The notes under the pieces: generated by a model | What the model saw: only the letters and a program-made list of their open reading frames with translations | Told to the model about the DNA's origin: nothing | Databases searched by the model: none | Shown here: positions 46,876 to 58,347 of the stretch, piece after piece | How positions within the stretch are numbered: position 1 is the first letter of the stretch | Layout of the letters: each line of letters begins with the position of its first letter | Program-made: the position numbers and the translations under genes | From: [Phialemoniopsis] sp. UDSM-2020 | Lineage: Eukaryota > Ascomycota > Sordariomycetes > Thyridiales > Thyridiaceae | NCBI GenBank assembly: GCA_018873225.1 | Contig: JAEILZ010000002.1 | Location: 186,001 to 250,000, forward strand | Direction: 5' to 3' | DNA: 64,000 nt

Positions 46876-49021
46876 TCACAACCTATTATCACATCGGAAC
46901 TGTCAGTCGCACGTTGAACAATAGACGGTCCCCAAAAGCGGCAACTTACTCGCTCAGTTCGGTTCTTCGAGGGAAGATTTATGGATAACGCCTGATTCCC
47001 CGGCTTTTTGTCGCCACTGCCAGATGTACGAATTGGCAATATGCCTGGTGAGCCATGGGGATACTTCGTAGGACTACCGGGTCCGGGACCGTATGGAGGA
47101 TTTGGAGTACCTGTTAACCAATAGCTCGCTTCTTCATCCTCACCTGAAATCTCTATCATTCGGTCCTGGTATTCCCTTGCTATGATCCGCTGCGGGCCGG
47201 TCGACAAACGTTTGATGGCGAGATCAGGACGGTTTGTTGTTACTGGATTGTGACTGTCCTGGCCAGGCTCTGAGATCTGGATCATTGGAATTCCAGCAGG
47301 CGTTGCTGGGCTTGTCGATTCCGACTCGATTGAAATGTCAGCCTCCAAGCTCGAGGGTGACTTTAGTAGCGCAATTCCAGTCGATGGTTCAATCTTAGTC
47401 GCAGCGAGCTTCTCGGTCGCAACAAGTTTCTCCGTTGTAGCAAGCTTCTCTGGAAGCTTGACCACCAAAAGATGATTTCGGATCAGCTCCAATAGGTTAC
47501 CCAGCGCTGTTGTCCCTACCGCACACGCAGGATCCTTGGCCATGTGATCCATCCACATTATCACGGTGTCATGAACCTTGGCTTCCATCTTACCACCTTT
47601 ACCCTTCTCTGATTGATAGAATGACGAGTCATGCGCAAACCCACGGTTGAACCTGTCGAGCTCAGCCACGCCGTACAGGAGCCAAATCAAGAATTCGAGT
47701 GTGATGCATCCCATCGCCCAGATGTCGTAGAGTCGAGAGCGCCTTTTGGTCAAGTTCTCAGCTATATCTGTGGTGAGATTGACGCCTTCTCCTGTTGTCT
47801 CCTCTGGTGACTCATATCGCCGAGTGCCGTAATCTGTGGTCGTTTTGTTGCTTCTCAACTGCGTGACAATGTTGTGCTGCTTTGCGAGCCCCCAGTCTCC
47901 AATCTTAAAAACACCAACCTCGCCTCCTTTGCCTCGGAACCAAAGTATGTTCTCCGGCTTCAGGTCGCCATGACGAAGAATCAAGGCTGGCTTGTCCTTG
48001 AACTCCGGGTCGTGAGCCTTGCAAATAGCCTCAGCTAGGCCCGTGATCTGCGCAATCGTGGCCTTCACGAGATTGGCAGTAAGTGCAGGTCGTGGGAAAG
48101 TGTTCCAGAAATTCCGAAGGTTTCCACCATCTGCCCACTCAAGAACAAGGTAATGATCTTCATCCGCCTTATCCCCAGTTCTGAAGGCCGTGAGAAATCG
48201 GACAATGTTCGGGTGATTCAGTTGATTCATCATTTGTAGTGCTGATGCTTCCTTTTCCCAGTTGGAAACAATTCGTTGCCGATCTTGAGGCTTGGCCTTG
48301 ATTTCTTTGACTGCAACAAATTCCTTGCAATGAACGTCCTGCATACACAGACATTAGTAAACCTTCCTACTGTGATGAAGTTGTAGGTAAGAATTACCAG
48401 ATCACCCCATTTGATGTGAGCTGGATGAATGGAGCATTTATAAATATAGCCAAACGAGCCATCATCGCTGCTCTCCTTTGTTGTGAAGGGCAAGATGTGT
48501 GAAGGCTTAAGATCATGATTGAGCTTTTCGGTTGAGAAGACAGGGGCTAGAAATCTCCATTGAAATTCGCAAAAGTTGCAGATTCTCGTGTCTGTCCAAA
48601 GGTCGTCATACTCTTCGTTTTCTTCATCGTTGTCGTCTTCTTCGTCGCCTTCGACCCAAAGGCGACGTTGCATCTCCTCTGTGATTGGGAGGCTGCCGTC
48701 CAAAATTTTGTGCTCCTTGAAGAATGCCATCGCCCTAGCCACATCCGGAATGTCGGCTGCCAAGGCAATGGCAAAGACCTTCTTAGCATCTTTTAGTATA
48801 AAGTCCACGAGCTCATCACGATCCCCGAGTTTCAGACGAAGGGCTCTGAGGACCGATTCCTTCGACATCAGCTCATCAACACTCCCTTCCGGAGAAAATT
48901 TGCTACCCTTGTTGCCAAACTGGCTGACAACATAGGTCTCCAATATCTCGTCGGAAAGCAGCTTCTTCCGCTTTCGAAGTTCGGACCGGCTCATGGTTGC
49001 AGTGTGCGGGGACCATGACAT
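46876..49021 (-). CDS. Protein kinase with shared N-terminal domain (kinase A)
   Basis: 678 aa from exons 49021..48398, 48338..46950 and 46899..46876. The last exon is eight codons; reading through its 50-nt intron instead would end at 46794. Residues 1-190 hold a helical domain (KKVFAIALAADIPDVARAMAF), an acidic stretch and FQWRFLAPVF...ILPF, also found in the divergent kinase B. Kinase motifs: glycine-rich SFGYIYK, AVKEIKAK, catalytic loop HGDLKPENILW, GDWGLA in place of DFG, and RRYESPE. The catalytic Asp and Lys are present, so it is probably active. The C-terminal 200 residues are Pro/Ser/Thr-rich with a repeated EKLVATEKLAATK-like motif. A start at the Met at 48994 is possible. Confidence 0.85.
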
Positions 49022-50495
49022 TCGGATACAGATAAGAACGGGACAAAGCCTAACACAAGGCGTTTTACTGCTGCCGAGGGCAGAATCGCAGAGTTCACGC
49101 GACGCATGGACTGAAGCGGGGCCTCAACGTATACCCATTTATTTCTCTGACGAACGATTGCCTCAGCCTGATCCCTCAGCCTGATGCAAAGTAAAATTGA
49201 ATATGTGGGATGTCCGAGCGAAATTAGCTAGTCATTGCTTGGCAGAGGATGCCTGTTGCATCTTCACACCACCTCGTAGCCATGCCCCTATCATATTGTC
49301 CATCACATGCATGGTTGCCGTCCGTGCAGCCTTCTCTCGGTCAGTGGTGCAATTTGATTGGCATGCGAGGACCAGGGATGGTGAAGTGCGGATTCAGCTG
49401 GGGGCTGACCGCACGCAGTGGCACCGCATCCCTTCGGTCGCGTCCGAAAATGGTACTGACAGAGCCGAATGGCACACAGTTGACAGCGTACTTCAGCGGT
49501 CAGTGACCGCCTCTTGTGACCCCCATGTCCGCATCACGTCACCCCCGCTGCAGCTGGGCTAATGTGCGACACTGATCATCGGTTCTCTGCACTCTTCAAT
49601 GTCTTGCTGCGATGGGTCCGTGTCAAAATAGCTCCGGCTGGTCAAGGGGAGGTGCGGGGATACGTACGAGTGAGAGGTCTTTCGGGGCAGTGATGTTGTA
49701 GGTGTTATGGGTGATCTGCGTGGAGTATGACGATCAGCTTCTGAACAGCCTTGTAGTCAGGGATAGCAGTGGACTCCTCACGCAGACTTCGTACTCGCCT
49801 GGTCCAAATGCTGAGATCAACTTCTCGGAGAGTTTGGCAGGATTGATATCGCTCACACCAATCCTCTGCATGTGTGTCCGTGAAGTAATCGGCTGCTTTT
49901 CCACGGATATCAGACCAACAATTGCAAGCCATCCGAACATCGTGATCAACAACAGTGAGTTGGTCTCGCTCAATTAAGAATAATGGTTGATAAAATCTAT
50001 CATAGCCTACATCGAAGGGACTGATCCAGAATCGAGGGACACATGGGAGGCTTTTATCGACACCATCTCCTCCCTCTTATCCTGCCATCAAGTCGACCTG
50101 ACGCCCGGCTGATGAAAGACAAGGAAGCACGGTGGAATGACAGTGTGACGTGCACTGCCTCTCCAGGCACACTCCACGTTTCAAACACAACCACCCTTTC
50201 AGTCTCTATTCCAGGGGCTGTGCCAGGATCGATTGGGGGCCAGTTGCCCAAGGCACTTTCAGCTGTCCCCAGGTTGTATTAGCGAGAAATTTACCTGCGA
50301 TGGCGCCCTGCGAAATGACTTGTACATAAGAGTGTCATCGACCCTCGAAATTGGGTTAGATTAAGCATGAGGGTCTGCATTGCAGACCGCCCGCGCATGG
50401 AAATTGCATTGTTGGCACCCATATTGCCGGTCGATTGCGTTCGTCCACTTGTCGAACAAGGCCTCCGCGCCGAATCGACACCATTGACAACCCAA
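49022..50495. other. Intergenic between divergent kinases
   Basis: About 1.5 kb. Contains one CCGAGG (49074-49079) and a 12-bp direct repeat at 49161-49185. Short open frames near 49.7 and 50.0 kb show no domains. Confidence 0.45.
49161..49185. repeat. 12-bp direct repeat
   Basis: CCTCAGCCTGAT occurs at 49161-49172 and again at 49174-49185, one base apart. Confidence 0.7.
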
Positions 50496-52911
50496 ATGAA
50501 CTCTAGGTCCCCGACTCCACCTCCGGTGACAGGCCAGGAAGGGGCCACAGATGACACACCACACGCGACGGGGCTGACTAGCTCGGGCCATCGGACGGTG
50601 CCGGGTGGTCCAGCCAGCCACGTCCGAGGTTTCGCGACTTCTGGCGACTTGCCTGGGCAGTATGACAGTATACCAGAAGATCCCAATGAGAGTGCAGAGC
50701 TTTTTCGGACTTCTTCACAATCAAACGAGTCGTTAGCATCTCTCCTTCCGACGCCTGGCGAACGACCCAATCGTACCAGGCTGCATTGGGGTGTTCCAAT
50801 TGTCCAAAGGCTCAGCTACAAACCCAGTGTTAGTCCGCCCTTTGAATTTTCTGCGGATCATACTGACAGGTTATAATTGCAAAGAACAAAGATGACGGCC
50901 CTTATCGTCGGGACAGCAATGGGCATATCGTTCCAACTTCTAGCTCATCACCTCGTGCTACCAATGATGCCAGTCACTCTCTACTGCCAAGGGTACAGAG
51001 CAATAACGGGTCTCAGAGTTTGGAGCCTACGAGGACGAATGAACGACCTTACGAATCTTCCGAGCGCGATGCCTCTTCAGGCGCTCTTCACAATCGGCTG
51101 TTCAAAGCTATGCGACAAAACAAGACCGAGGAAAATTATAGGGGCTTTCTTCCAGAACAAGAGCTCTACTCGATCATGAGCCTACAGGCCGTCGAAAGGC
51201 AGCTTATTCGATGCGAAAATATACTTATTCGAATCCTTAGAAAGATTATCAACATTAACCAGCAGGAGATTGAACAAAATGCGGCAAAGATATGCGGCGA
51301 TACCAAGCAGGAGTCGTCATCCGAGTCTACCTCTGGTCGAACAATCCCACCTGCAACTTCTTACCGGAAGGTCTTTGCAATCTTGTCTTTGATCGAGCGG
51401 CCGTGCAGAATACATGCATTCCTCAAGGAAGGTGTATCCGATGCCGATCTACCTCTTATCAAGTCCCACGAACAGGAGCCCTGGGTGCTCAGACGAAAGA
51501 CAGCTCCGGAAGTGCCATTGAAGTGCTTCGACAGATGGAACCATACCACTGTGGACAAATTTGAGGACTGGCAGTGGACTGTCCTTGCGCCAACCCTAAT
51601 CCTTGCGGAGTCTAGGGAGTTGCAGCATACCCAGCACGAGCCGAGTGAGATACTTCCATTCATATTCAAGGGCAAAGAGCCGCGTGAAGGTGGTTTTGGA
51701 AAGGTTTTCAAAGTGAAGATCCATCCCGATCATTTAGTTGTTCCGAATAAAGCCGTAAGCACCACCCCTGGCCTTCAGGAAACTCGCCTGATATCAATGC
51801 TCTAACGCTGACTTTGGAGCCAAACTAGATGACCGATCGGTTTTTCGCGGTGAAAAGACTAAGGCCTCGTCGCGGTTTCGACATTGAGAACGAAATTGCC
51901 ATTCTGAAGAGGTTCAGCAACGATGACGCCAAATGTACACATCTGGTGTCTTTGCTGGGAACATACGAGCAACACGGCCTCTTCAACCTCATTTTTCCCT
52001 GGGCTGACGCCGACTTGCTGATGTTCTGGCGTGAGAAGTCTCCACAGGCCCTGTCATCCGATCGTCAAAGAACCCTCAACTGGCTAGCCAGGCAGTGCCA
52101 AGGTCTTGCGGAAGGTCTTTCTCACGTCCATCGTTATCACACCCACAGCAAGTCTCTGCTCCACCCCAGTTCATTTCATCATGCCAAGAAGATCATCGAG
52201 AAGACGAAAGAAGGGACTAGGAAAGAATTCTTCAGGTTATTTGGCAGACATGGCGACGTGAAACCGGAGAACATCCTCTGGTTTCCGCCTGCTGCAGGCT
52301 CGCAGGACGACAGCCTGGGGACTTTGAAACTTACGGATTTTGGGATCGCCGAGTTTAGAGGAAGGGAATTTGTCGAAGGAAGCAGGCGTGCAATGTCACC
52401 GACGTACAGACCCCCGGAAAGTGATTACCCCCGCGAAGGGGGAATTGTTAGTGGAGCCTACGACATATGGTCTCTCGGATGCGTCTACCTAGAGTTCTTG
52501 GTCTGGTGGTTCGACGAGTGGGTGGCAGTCGACGCCTTCTCTAAATCTCGTCTGGCAGAAGATCCTCAGTACTGCAAAGGTTGGCATTCTGACAAGTTCT
52601 TCGCAATTGAAGACCCAGACGCTGAGGATTTGGTTGCGAAGGTAAAATCACAAGTTACGGATGTGAGTATCATGAATTATAGTCACCCCTATGACATCAA
52701 TACTGAGAGACGTGATCCACAGTGTATCCAAGGGCTTCTGGACCGCCAGGACAGCACAAGTTTAACTCGATCATTCGTGAATCTGATAAAGGAGCACATG
52801 TTGGTTATTCTCGTGGAGCACTCTCCGGCTGGTACCCCAAAGAAGGGACGGTGGGGTGCAAAGAATGTAGCAGACGAATTGGTCAAGATAAGGACAGAGT
52901 CAGCGGTGTAA
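50496..52911 (+). CDS. Protein kinase with shared N-terminal domain (kinase B)
   Basis: 761 aa from exons 50496..50828, 50885..51754 and 51829..52911. The first 150 residues are disordered and Ser/Pro/Thr-rich (MNSRSPTPPP). Next comes a helical segment, then the domain shared with kinase A (RKVFAIL...HAFLKEG, DWQWTVLAPT...ILPFIF, GGFGKVFKVKIHPDH). Kinase core: AVKRLRP, HGDVKPENILWF, LTDFGIAEF, TYRPPES and YDIWSLGCVYLEFLVWW. A 60-nt in-frame GT-AG segment at 52663-52722 could be a further intron, giving 741 aa. The start could be 50367 if the upstream Mets are used. Role unknown; the position beside kinase A and a HET gene suggests stress or non-self signalling. Confidence 0.82.
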
Positions 52912-53710
52912 CAGTAGATAGAAACCTGATTGAACAGTGGCAATAGACAGTTGATCTCTAGGCAAAATACCCAAAGTTCAGTATGTCCCTGGTTCCTTCA
53001 CGTCGGAAGCACTTGTCCTGCGCCACCAGCCGCTGAGCCTCCCACTGCACTCTATCATTGATTGGAGCTTTACATATTCCGGAACTTGACATAGGCATTT
53101 TGCAAGCCCCATCTAGTCATTCAATGGGATGTTACAGCCAGTCGACAGAGGTACATTTAGTTCCATAGCCCCTGCCGCCTTCCTAGGTGTGATACTCGAC
53201 ATATATGCAACTCTCAATACCTGACAGGGGGGTGGAAGTTTCAGCCTACAACCTTCGCAAGTGGTTTGAATTCGTGACGGATAGCTTGAAATGAAATTAG
53301 AAAGACAAAAGTTCAGCGAATATAGCAGTGCTGAGCAAGATGCTTTACACTTGGGTGGATATGTTATTTAACCTTAACACCACGGTTCGGTATGTCCGGC
53401 GAAAACTTTGAGAAGAAGAACGGGACCTTTTGTTTCAAGATAGCGTTGAGGCTCAGCTGGCGGCCGACAATAGGGATTTACTTGCCTAAAAGGGCAACAG
53501 TTGGTAGCTTGTGGCTCCCCGGTGGAGAATCAGATCGTCAAGATGCTCTGAGCTGTCGAGCGGCCTTACGACGGTTCTCGACTTTCGAGTCCCAATTTAG
53601 GACAGTTCAGGTTGCCACACCCTGGACACGTTACTTGATCAATCCATTATTTATTATTAGAGTAATTTAGAAGTCAGTCTCTTTGACAACACCACAAAAG
53701 ACTCTGAAGA
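52912..53710. other. Intergenic, convergent 3' region
   Basis: About 800 bp between the 3' ends of kinase B and the DUF3431 gene. A 92-codon frame at 53392-53670 has no domain. Nothing else seen. Confidence 0.5.
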
Positions 53711-54850
53711 TCATGGTTCAGACATGTCCCTGGTGGCCTCTAGTCGGATATTCTCATACTTCCCCCTCGCCATCGCTCGTTCAATCTCCCATTGGACCCT
53801 GTCCTTGATCTGCCGCACCCTAGAGCTCGCCTGCATTACTTTTTGCGGATGCCGTACCCGCTGCCAGAGATCCATGTTGTCCAGCAAGTCCTGCCTCTCC
53901 TCCCACAACTCATTGATCTCGGCAATCGTCGAAGGGTCCTCGAAGCACACATGATACATGCCGCAGAGCACCTTCCACTCGACAGGGCAGTCGACCGCAT
54001 TACCCGTGAACATCCAGGGAAACATGTGCTCCCACGTCCGCCCCGTGATCCAGTCCGGCCACGGCGTCTCGACCAGCCAGTCCATGCTCCGCTTGTACTG
54101 CGACCGCGGGTGCCGGCGCACCGCCTCCCTCGTCACGACGAACTGCGAGCAGCACGGCCCGCCGAAGAAGCGCGGCAGGTCCGCGCCCTGCACGCCAAAG
54201 TTGGCGTACATGGCGCCGGCCATGTAGGGCGCCTCGACGGGCCGGCGCTCGTCGCCGAGCGCGCGGCTCGTGTCGACCCAGTCCGGGCACGACTCCTTCC
54301 AGCCGACGCGCAGGTTGGCGTAGCCTCGCTGCTGGGCGACGCGCAGGTCGAGATTGTTAAGGGCGAAGAGCATCGACTGGGCGAGGGCGGGCTCGATGTG
54401 CCAGGGCTTCTCGTGCGGGTGGATCATGATGGAGAGGTCGGGCAGGTCGTCGTAAAAGTCGTGGAAGTAGGTGTGGTATATCATGGCCTCGCGGCCGACC
54501 TTGGGGATGGGCGGGTGGTACATGGCGGTCGTGCTGTCGGAGATGTAGCGGATGATGCGAAAGTTGGGGCCCAGGTCGAGGCCGGCCGTCCACGACGTAT
54601 CATCCTTGCTCGTCGATGCGATCACCAGGTTGACAGTCAAGTTGTGGCTAGTCTTGTCCTCAGTCCAGTCAAAGCTATTTGTGTCGCGGCTTCTTGCCCT
54701 TCGGTACGCATTGACGGACGCAGTGCCTTGCCTCATGTGGGAGGAGGCATGGTGGGAATGGTGTATGTATGTGAAGATGAGGACGCCAAAGAGGGCAATG
54801 GCGAGGTACGACCTCCTTCGAAAGCGTAGAAAGCCATGAACTGCCCCCAT
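53711..54850 (-). CDS. DUF3431 type II membrane protein
   Basis: Intronless, 379 aa. A short cytosolic N-terminus (FLRFRRR) is followed by one membrane helix (residues about 15-30) and a lumenal domain: VNLVIASTSKDDTSWTAGL, IPKVGREAMIYHTYFHDFYDDLPDL, IMIHPHEKPWH, GPCCSQFVVTREAVRRHP and VLCGMYHVCFEDP. These match the fungal DUF3431 family, often compared with glycosyltransferases of the secretory pathway but without proven activity as far as I know. The coding DNA between about 54.0 and 54.6 kb is much richer in G/C at third positions than neighbouring genes and opens a 345-codon shadow frame on the other strand. Confidence 0.9.
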   Translation of the reverse strand: MGAVHGFLRFRRRSYLAIALFGVLIFTYIHHSHHASSHMRQGTASVNAYRRARSRDTNSFDWTEDKTSHNLTVNLVIASTSKDDTSWTAGLDLGPNFRIIRYISDSTTAMYHPPIPKVGREAMIYHTYFHDFYDDLPDLSIMIHPHEKPWHIEPALAQSMLFALNNLDLRVAQQRGYANLRVGWKESCPDWVDTSRALGDERRPVEAPYMAGAMYANFGVQGADLPRFFGGPCCSQFVVTREAVRRHPRSQYKRSMDWLVETPWPDWITGRTWEHMFPWMFTGNAVDCPVEWKVLCGMYHVCFEDPSTIAEINELWEERQDLLDNMDLWQRVRHPQKVMQASSRVRQIKDRVQWEIERAMARGKYENIRLEATRDMSEP

Positions 54851-56313
54851 AATAGGTGTTCAAGGCGGCATGTCTGCGGTGTGTAGGATCAGGCCGGCAG
54901 AGCAGAGACGTCCGAGTCTTGGCACGGGAGTGTCTGCTTTAAATACCTGCAAGCCGCAAGCCATCAGCACATGCAAATTTCTTTTTCCCTGCTTCTCCCC
55001 TGGTCTCCCCCAACCCGGTTTTTCCTCCCAGCCAAGTCTGCAGCGGGCCCCGGGACTCCGCTGCCAAGCCGGCATGCTGTTGCTGGTGGTGCGGCATCCC
55101 TTGCAGATAACAATCAAACAAAGAGGGCACCGCGTCAGTGTCCCCACGCGCGATCTGCAGCGCCCCTGGATTGGTGTGGAATGGTGGCGTCGGTAATAGG
55201 TCAGACTAGGCAGATCAAGCATTTTAGAGCAGTGCTTATCTCGATGAAAATGTGGCCCCTGAAACATGCCGTGGGGGAGAATCCCGGCCTAGCGACCCCA
55301 GTCATTAGCTCTTTAATCTCACAGCTAAAAGTATATTTCTGGCTCCCTGCCTTGGTTGTGTTCCCTGATTCAATGGCGTGATTGGGTTGCGTTACATTCT
55401 TGGCGTTGTGTTGAAATGCCTGACCACTCGCCCACCAAAACATGTTCTTTTTCGTGTCGCTTGCGACATCCAGAGGCTTGGATTCGGTGTCCTGTCGCGG
55501 ACACAGGTGAGGCTCGTGGCCTTGGTCGTATGCACGGAGTACTTCTCGTTATTGGCAGTTAATGAGATACGGCAAGATCGTTGCCTGTTTTCAAAATCTG
55601 GAGTCATCAGCAGGAGAAGAAAGGATGGTTGATCAAAGAACGTCAGTTTACCATATCACCTAGTTCGAACAACGGGACAGCTGCCTAAGAGGAAGGCTCT
55701 CGCGAATCAATCAGGTTTTGCTTAGCGTTGTGCGGCCCCTAGCATTGGCTCGAAAGACAACGATGACTTCGTGAACTCACGAAGTCATGAGGCATTGAGA
55801 AATTGCTGGCAATGCTACCGTTACTGGCCGTATCTATGGTTCGTGCTTTGGCGTGTTATGGGTCTCACGGACATGAATAGATGATACCGCTTTGGTAGTA
55901 TTACAAGTAAAAGGTGTGACACGAGGCCCTGGTGCTATTCAGTAGTCTCTGGGTAGTTGCGTAGACGTCTTTTCGTTGCGCCCCTCTTTTCCTTCTTGTC
56001 TGGAGCTACTGCCTGGTCATTGTGCCCTACAGTGCTGTCCATCCTCCTTAGCTTTTCAAATCGCACGCAGGTCTGATTCAGTAATTATCGTCTCAACGCG
56101 ATAGTTGCATCACTCATTACGCGTCACCAGAGTTACTCCCTTGACGAGTCGCTTTCTTGACCGTGAGTACCTTCCCTGAATGATATTTGCAGTCAGTATG
56201 CTTCGTGATACCGAGAAGGTCTTCATAAAGAAACATCTGCGTTGTCAAATACTGGATTCTTTCGCATCCGTCTTCTACAGCCTTTGAGACGAAAAGCAAG
56301 CAGTTCTGACATC
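54851..56313. other. Intergenic with a 26-bp palindrome
   Basis: About 1.5 kb, divergent promoter of the DUF3431 gene and the unknown 237-aa gene. Apart from the inverted repeat at 55763-55788, I see only short unrelated open frames. Confidence 0.5.
55763..55788. repeat. Perfect 12-bp inverted repeat, 2-bp spacer
   Basis: ATGACTTCGTGA, spacer AC, then TCACGAAGTCAT. All 12 arm bases pair. It lies about 525 bp upstream of the next plus-strand gene. It could be a dimeric protein site or a cruciform/hairpin; too far from either gene end to be a clear terminator. Confidence 0.85.
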
Positions 56314-57155
56314 ATGCCTTCAGACTCCGCGAAACACAGCTCTAGCAGCGACAGCGAAACAGAGAAGCGGCGGGACAAGATGCTGACGGAGGAGATTGAG
56401 GATCGAGTCACCCTCGACTACGAGGCTCGGGGCACTACGACTGCCGAGATCGCCCAATTCGTGTTCAAGCAGTTCAAAAAGGTACTTGTGTTCCCAGCAT
56501 TGGACCTTTGCTTGTTGCATGTCTACTACTCCACGTACTGATCCCGTCTTCTCCAGGCTTCTGAGCTCTGCGAGGCTTCCAAGGCGAAGGACGATGACGA
56601 CGACGAGAAGCTCAAGCTGGAGTGGCAAGCTAACTCCACCCTCTCCAGGCTCATGGACGAAGAGCTCCTGACCCCCTTTGGCAAAGCCGCGATTACCATG
56701 AAGATGGTCGGTCTCTGCCTCATGCCGTGCCGCCTTGCTTGTACCCTCATCACGCCTTGCGAGGACACTATTCTCTGCGAGCATATCCTCAATGACCTTA
56801 ACAATGCGTACGACAGCCTGGAGGAAGCCTGGGATCTCTTCCACTCCAATGACCAGCCGCGGCATCGCGGATCCCGCAAAGTCGGCCGAGCAGGCCAGTA
56901 CATGGTGCTCTTCATGCAGCGGATTGTCATCTACCGCCGCGACCCCGACCTTGGAGGCGGCAAGATCAATCGCGGAACGGCCTTTGACAAGTACTGCAGA
57001 GGCATGATCGCAAAGGAGGGTGAGTTATCTCAGCCACGGGACAAGTAATCAGTTCAAGTATTGACGGGGCAGCAGACTATCTCTACAATCTCGACTGGCT
57101 GCTCATGCAGGAGTTTGAGAACGCTATCCGTCCGGAGCACTTCATTCACGAGTAG
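56314..57155 (+). CDS. Unrecognised 237-aa protein
   Basis: Exons 56314..56481, 56557..57019 and 57073..57155; splices are GT-AG and the frame closes exactly. The N-terminus is Ser/Asp/Glu/Lys-rich (about residues 1-25). The rest looks helical with a Cys-rich hydrophobic stretch (MKMVGLCLMPCRLACTL) and ends NLDWLLMQEFENAIRPEHF. No signal peptide or catalytic motif is evident, and I do not recognise the family. Conserved-looking codon structure across three exons argues that it is a real gene. An in-frame Met at 56242 is possible. Confidence 0.7.
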
Positions 57156-57644
57156 GTTGTGTGGCACCACGTGTACGGAGAGAAAATTGGGTGTGGGTTT
57201 GGAAGAAAAGGAAAGGGGCTATGGATTTTGTTACCTGCCTTGATGGCTAGGCTTAGCGATGTTATTTCTTTAGCTTTGCAAAGGGTCGGTATCCCCTCGT
57301 GTTGCCTCGCAGTCTTCGAAATACCAGCTTAAGAATTTAAGCTTTGATTGTTCCTCAGACCAGCTTCACAATACTCTCCCTCAACCCAAGTGTGAGAATT
57401 TTTTCAGATTCTTACTCACAAAGTGAAGCAAATGTCATCAGAGTCGCTTTTCTCGGCGAGATCCCTGCTTTAAATTCCCACACTGTCCCTTTCCCTGCAA
57501 CCTTTTCACACATCCTTCACAACCCCTCCTTCCCACAGCACGATCCTCCAAACTTCATCACCATCATCACTCACCCACAACCTTCTCTCAAAGACTCTTT
57601 ATCCTCACCAACACTTACACTTCCAAAGCATTCAAACCATCAAA
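57156..57644. other. Pyrimidine-rich leader/promoter
   Basis: The last 180 bp before the next ATG are rich in C and T (CCTCC, CATCACCATC, CTCACCC runs), typical of the 5' leader of well-expressed fungal genes. No uORF of note. Confidence 0.5.
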
Positions 57645-58347
57645 ATGCCTGCCGAGAAGAAGAACGTCACTGTTCCGGCCGAGGAGAAGGCCGCCGAGGA
57701 GCGCATCTACCTCACCGAGTCGGAGAAAGACTCTCTCGTCAAGGCTTGGGGCTGCCTCAACGAGATGCCCGACGTAAGTACTTGTTTTTTGCAGATCTCC
57801 TTCAACATCACGCAATCGTCTTGCTCTTTTTTGCCCTCATTTCCTCTGCACTTGAGTGCTCAACTGACATGAAACTTCTCAGCCGCCCGACTACGACAAG
57901 CTCGCCAAGGCCACCGGCCTGGCCCGCACCAGCTGCCAGAACTTCTGGTCCCACATGAAGAAAAAGGGTGTCTTCGAGGGCAAGCCCATCGGCAACAAGC
58001 CGCGCAAGCCCGTCACTCGTACTCCCAGGCAGTCTACTGCTGCCGCTACGCCCAAGTCTACCAAGGGCAAGAAGCACGTTCTCACCCACGACGATGCTGA
58101 TGACGACGAGGTCAAGACCCCCGAGAGCCCCTCTCCCGTCAAGACTGAGGGCACTCCTACCCCCACCAACCGTCCTTCCAAGAAGGTCAAGACCGAGGCC
58201 ACTACCTCTAACCGCAAGGTCAAGAAGGAGAACGTCGACCACAAGGACGTCGCTCAGGAGGACCTCAAGAAGGAGGATGAGGACACCAAGAAGAAGGTCT
58301 TCGCGCCTGTCCAGATCGAGGACGACGATGACTATGGTGTCATCTAA
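57645..58347 (+). CDS. Small Myb/SANT-like nuclear protein
   Basis: 197 aa from exons 57645..57773 and 57883..58347. The ATG sits in a strong context (ATCAAA ATG). Residues about 20-70 form a short helix-turn-helix-like unit: IYLTESEKDSLVKAWGCL, then PDYDKLAKATGLA and SCQNFWSHMKKKG, resembling the compact Myb/SANT-like domain of many fungal proteins. The rest is Lys/Pro/Thr-rich with KK stretches likely to serve nuclear import, and an acidic end (EDDDDYGVI). Codons favour C at the third position, suggesting high expression. Probably chromatin or DNA associated; no specific role can be given. Confidence 0.82.

Noticed and set aside
50291..50770. 159-codon minus-strand frame between the kinases
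   Set aside because: Lies opposite the Ser/Pro-rich first exon of kinase B; no domain.
53792..54829. 345-codon plus-strand open frame
   Set aside because: Shadow of the GC-rich DUF3431 gene, which has a membrane helix and family motifs; the shadow has none.
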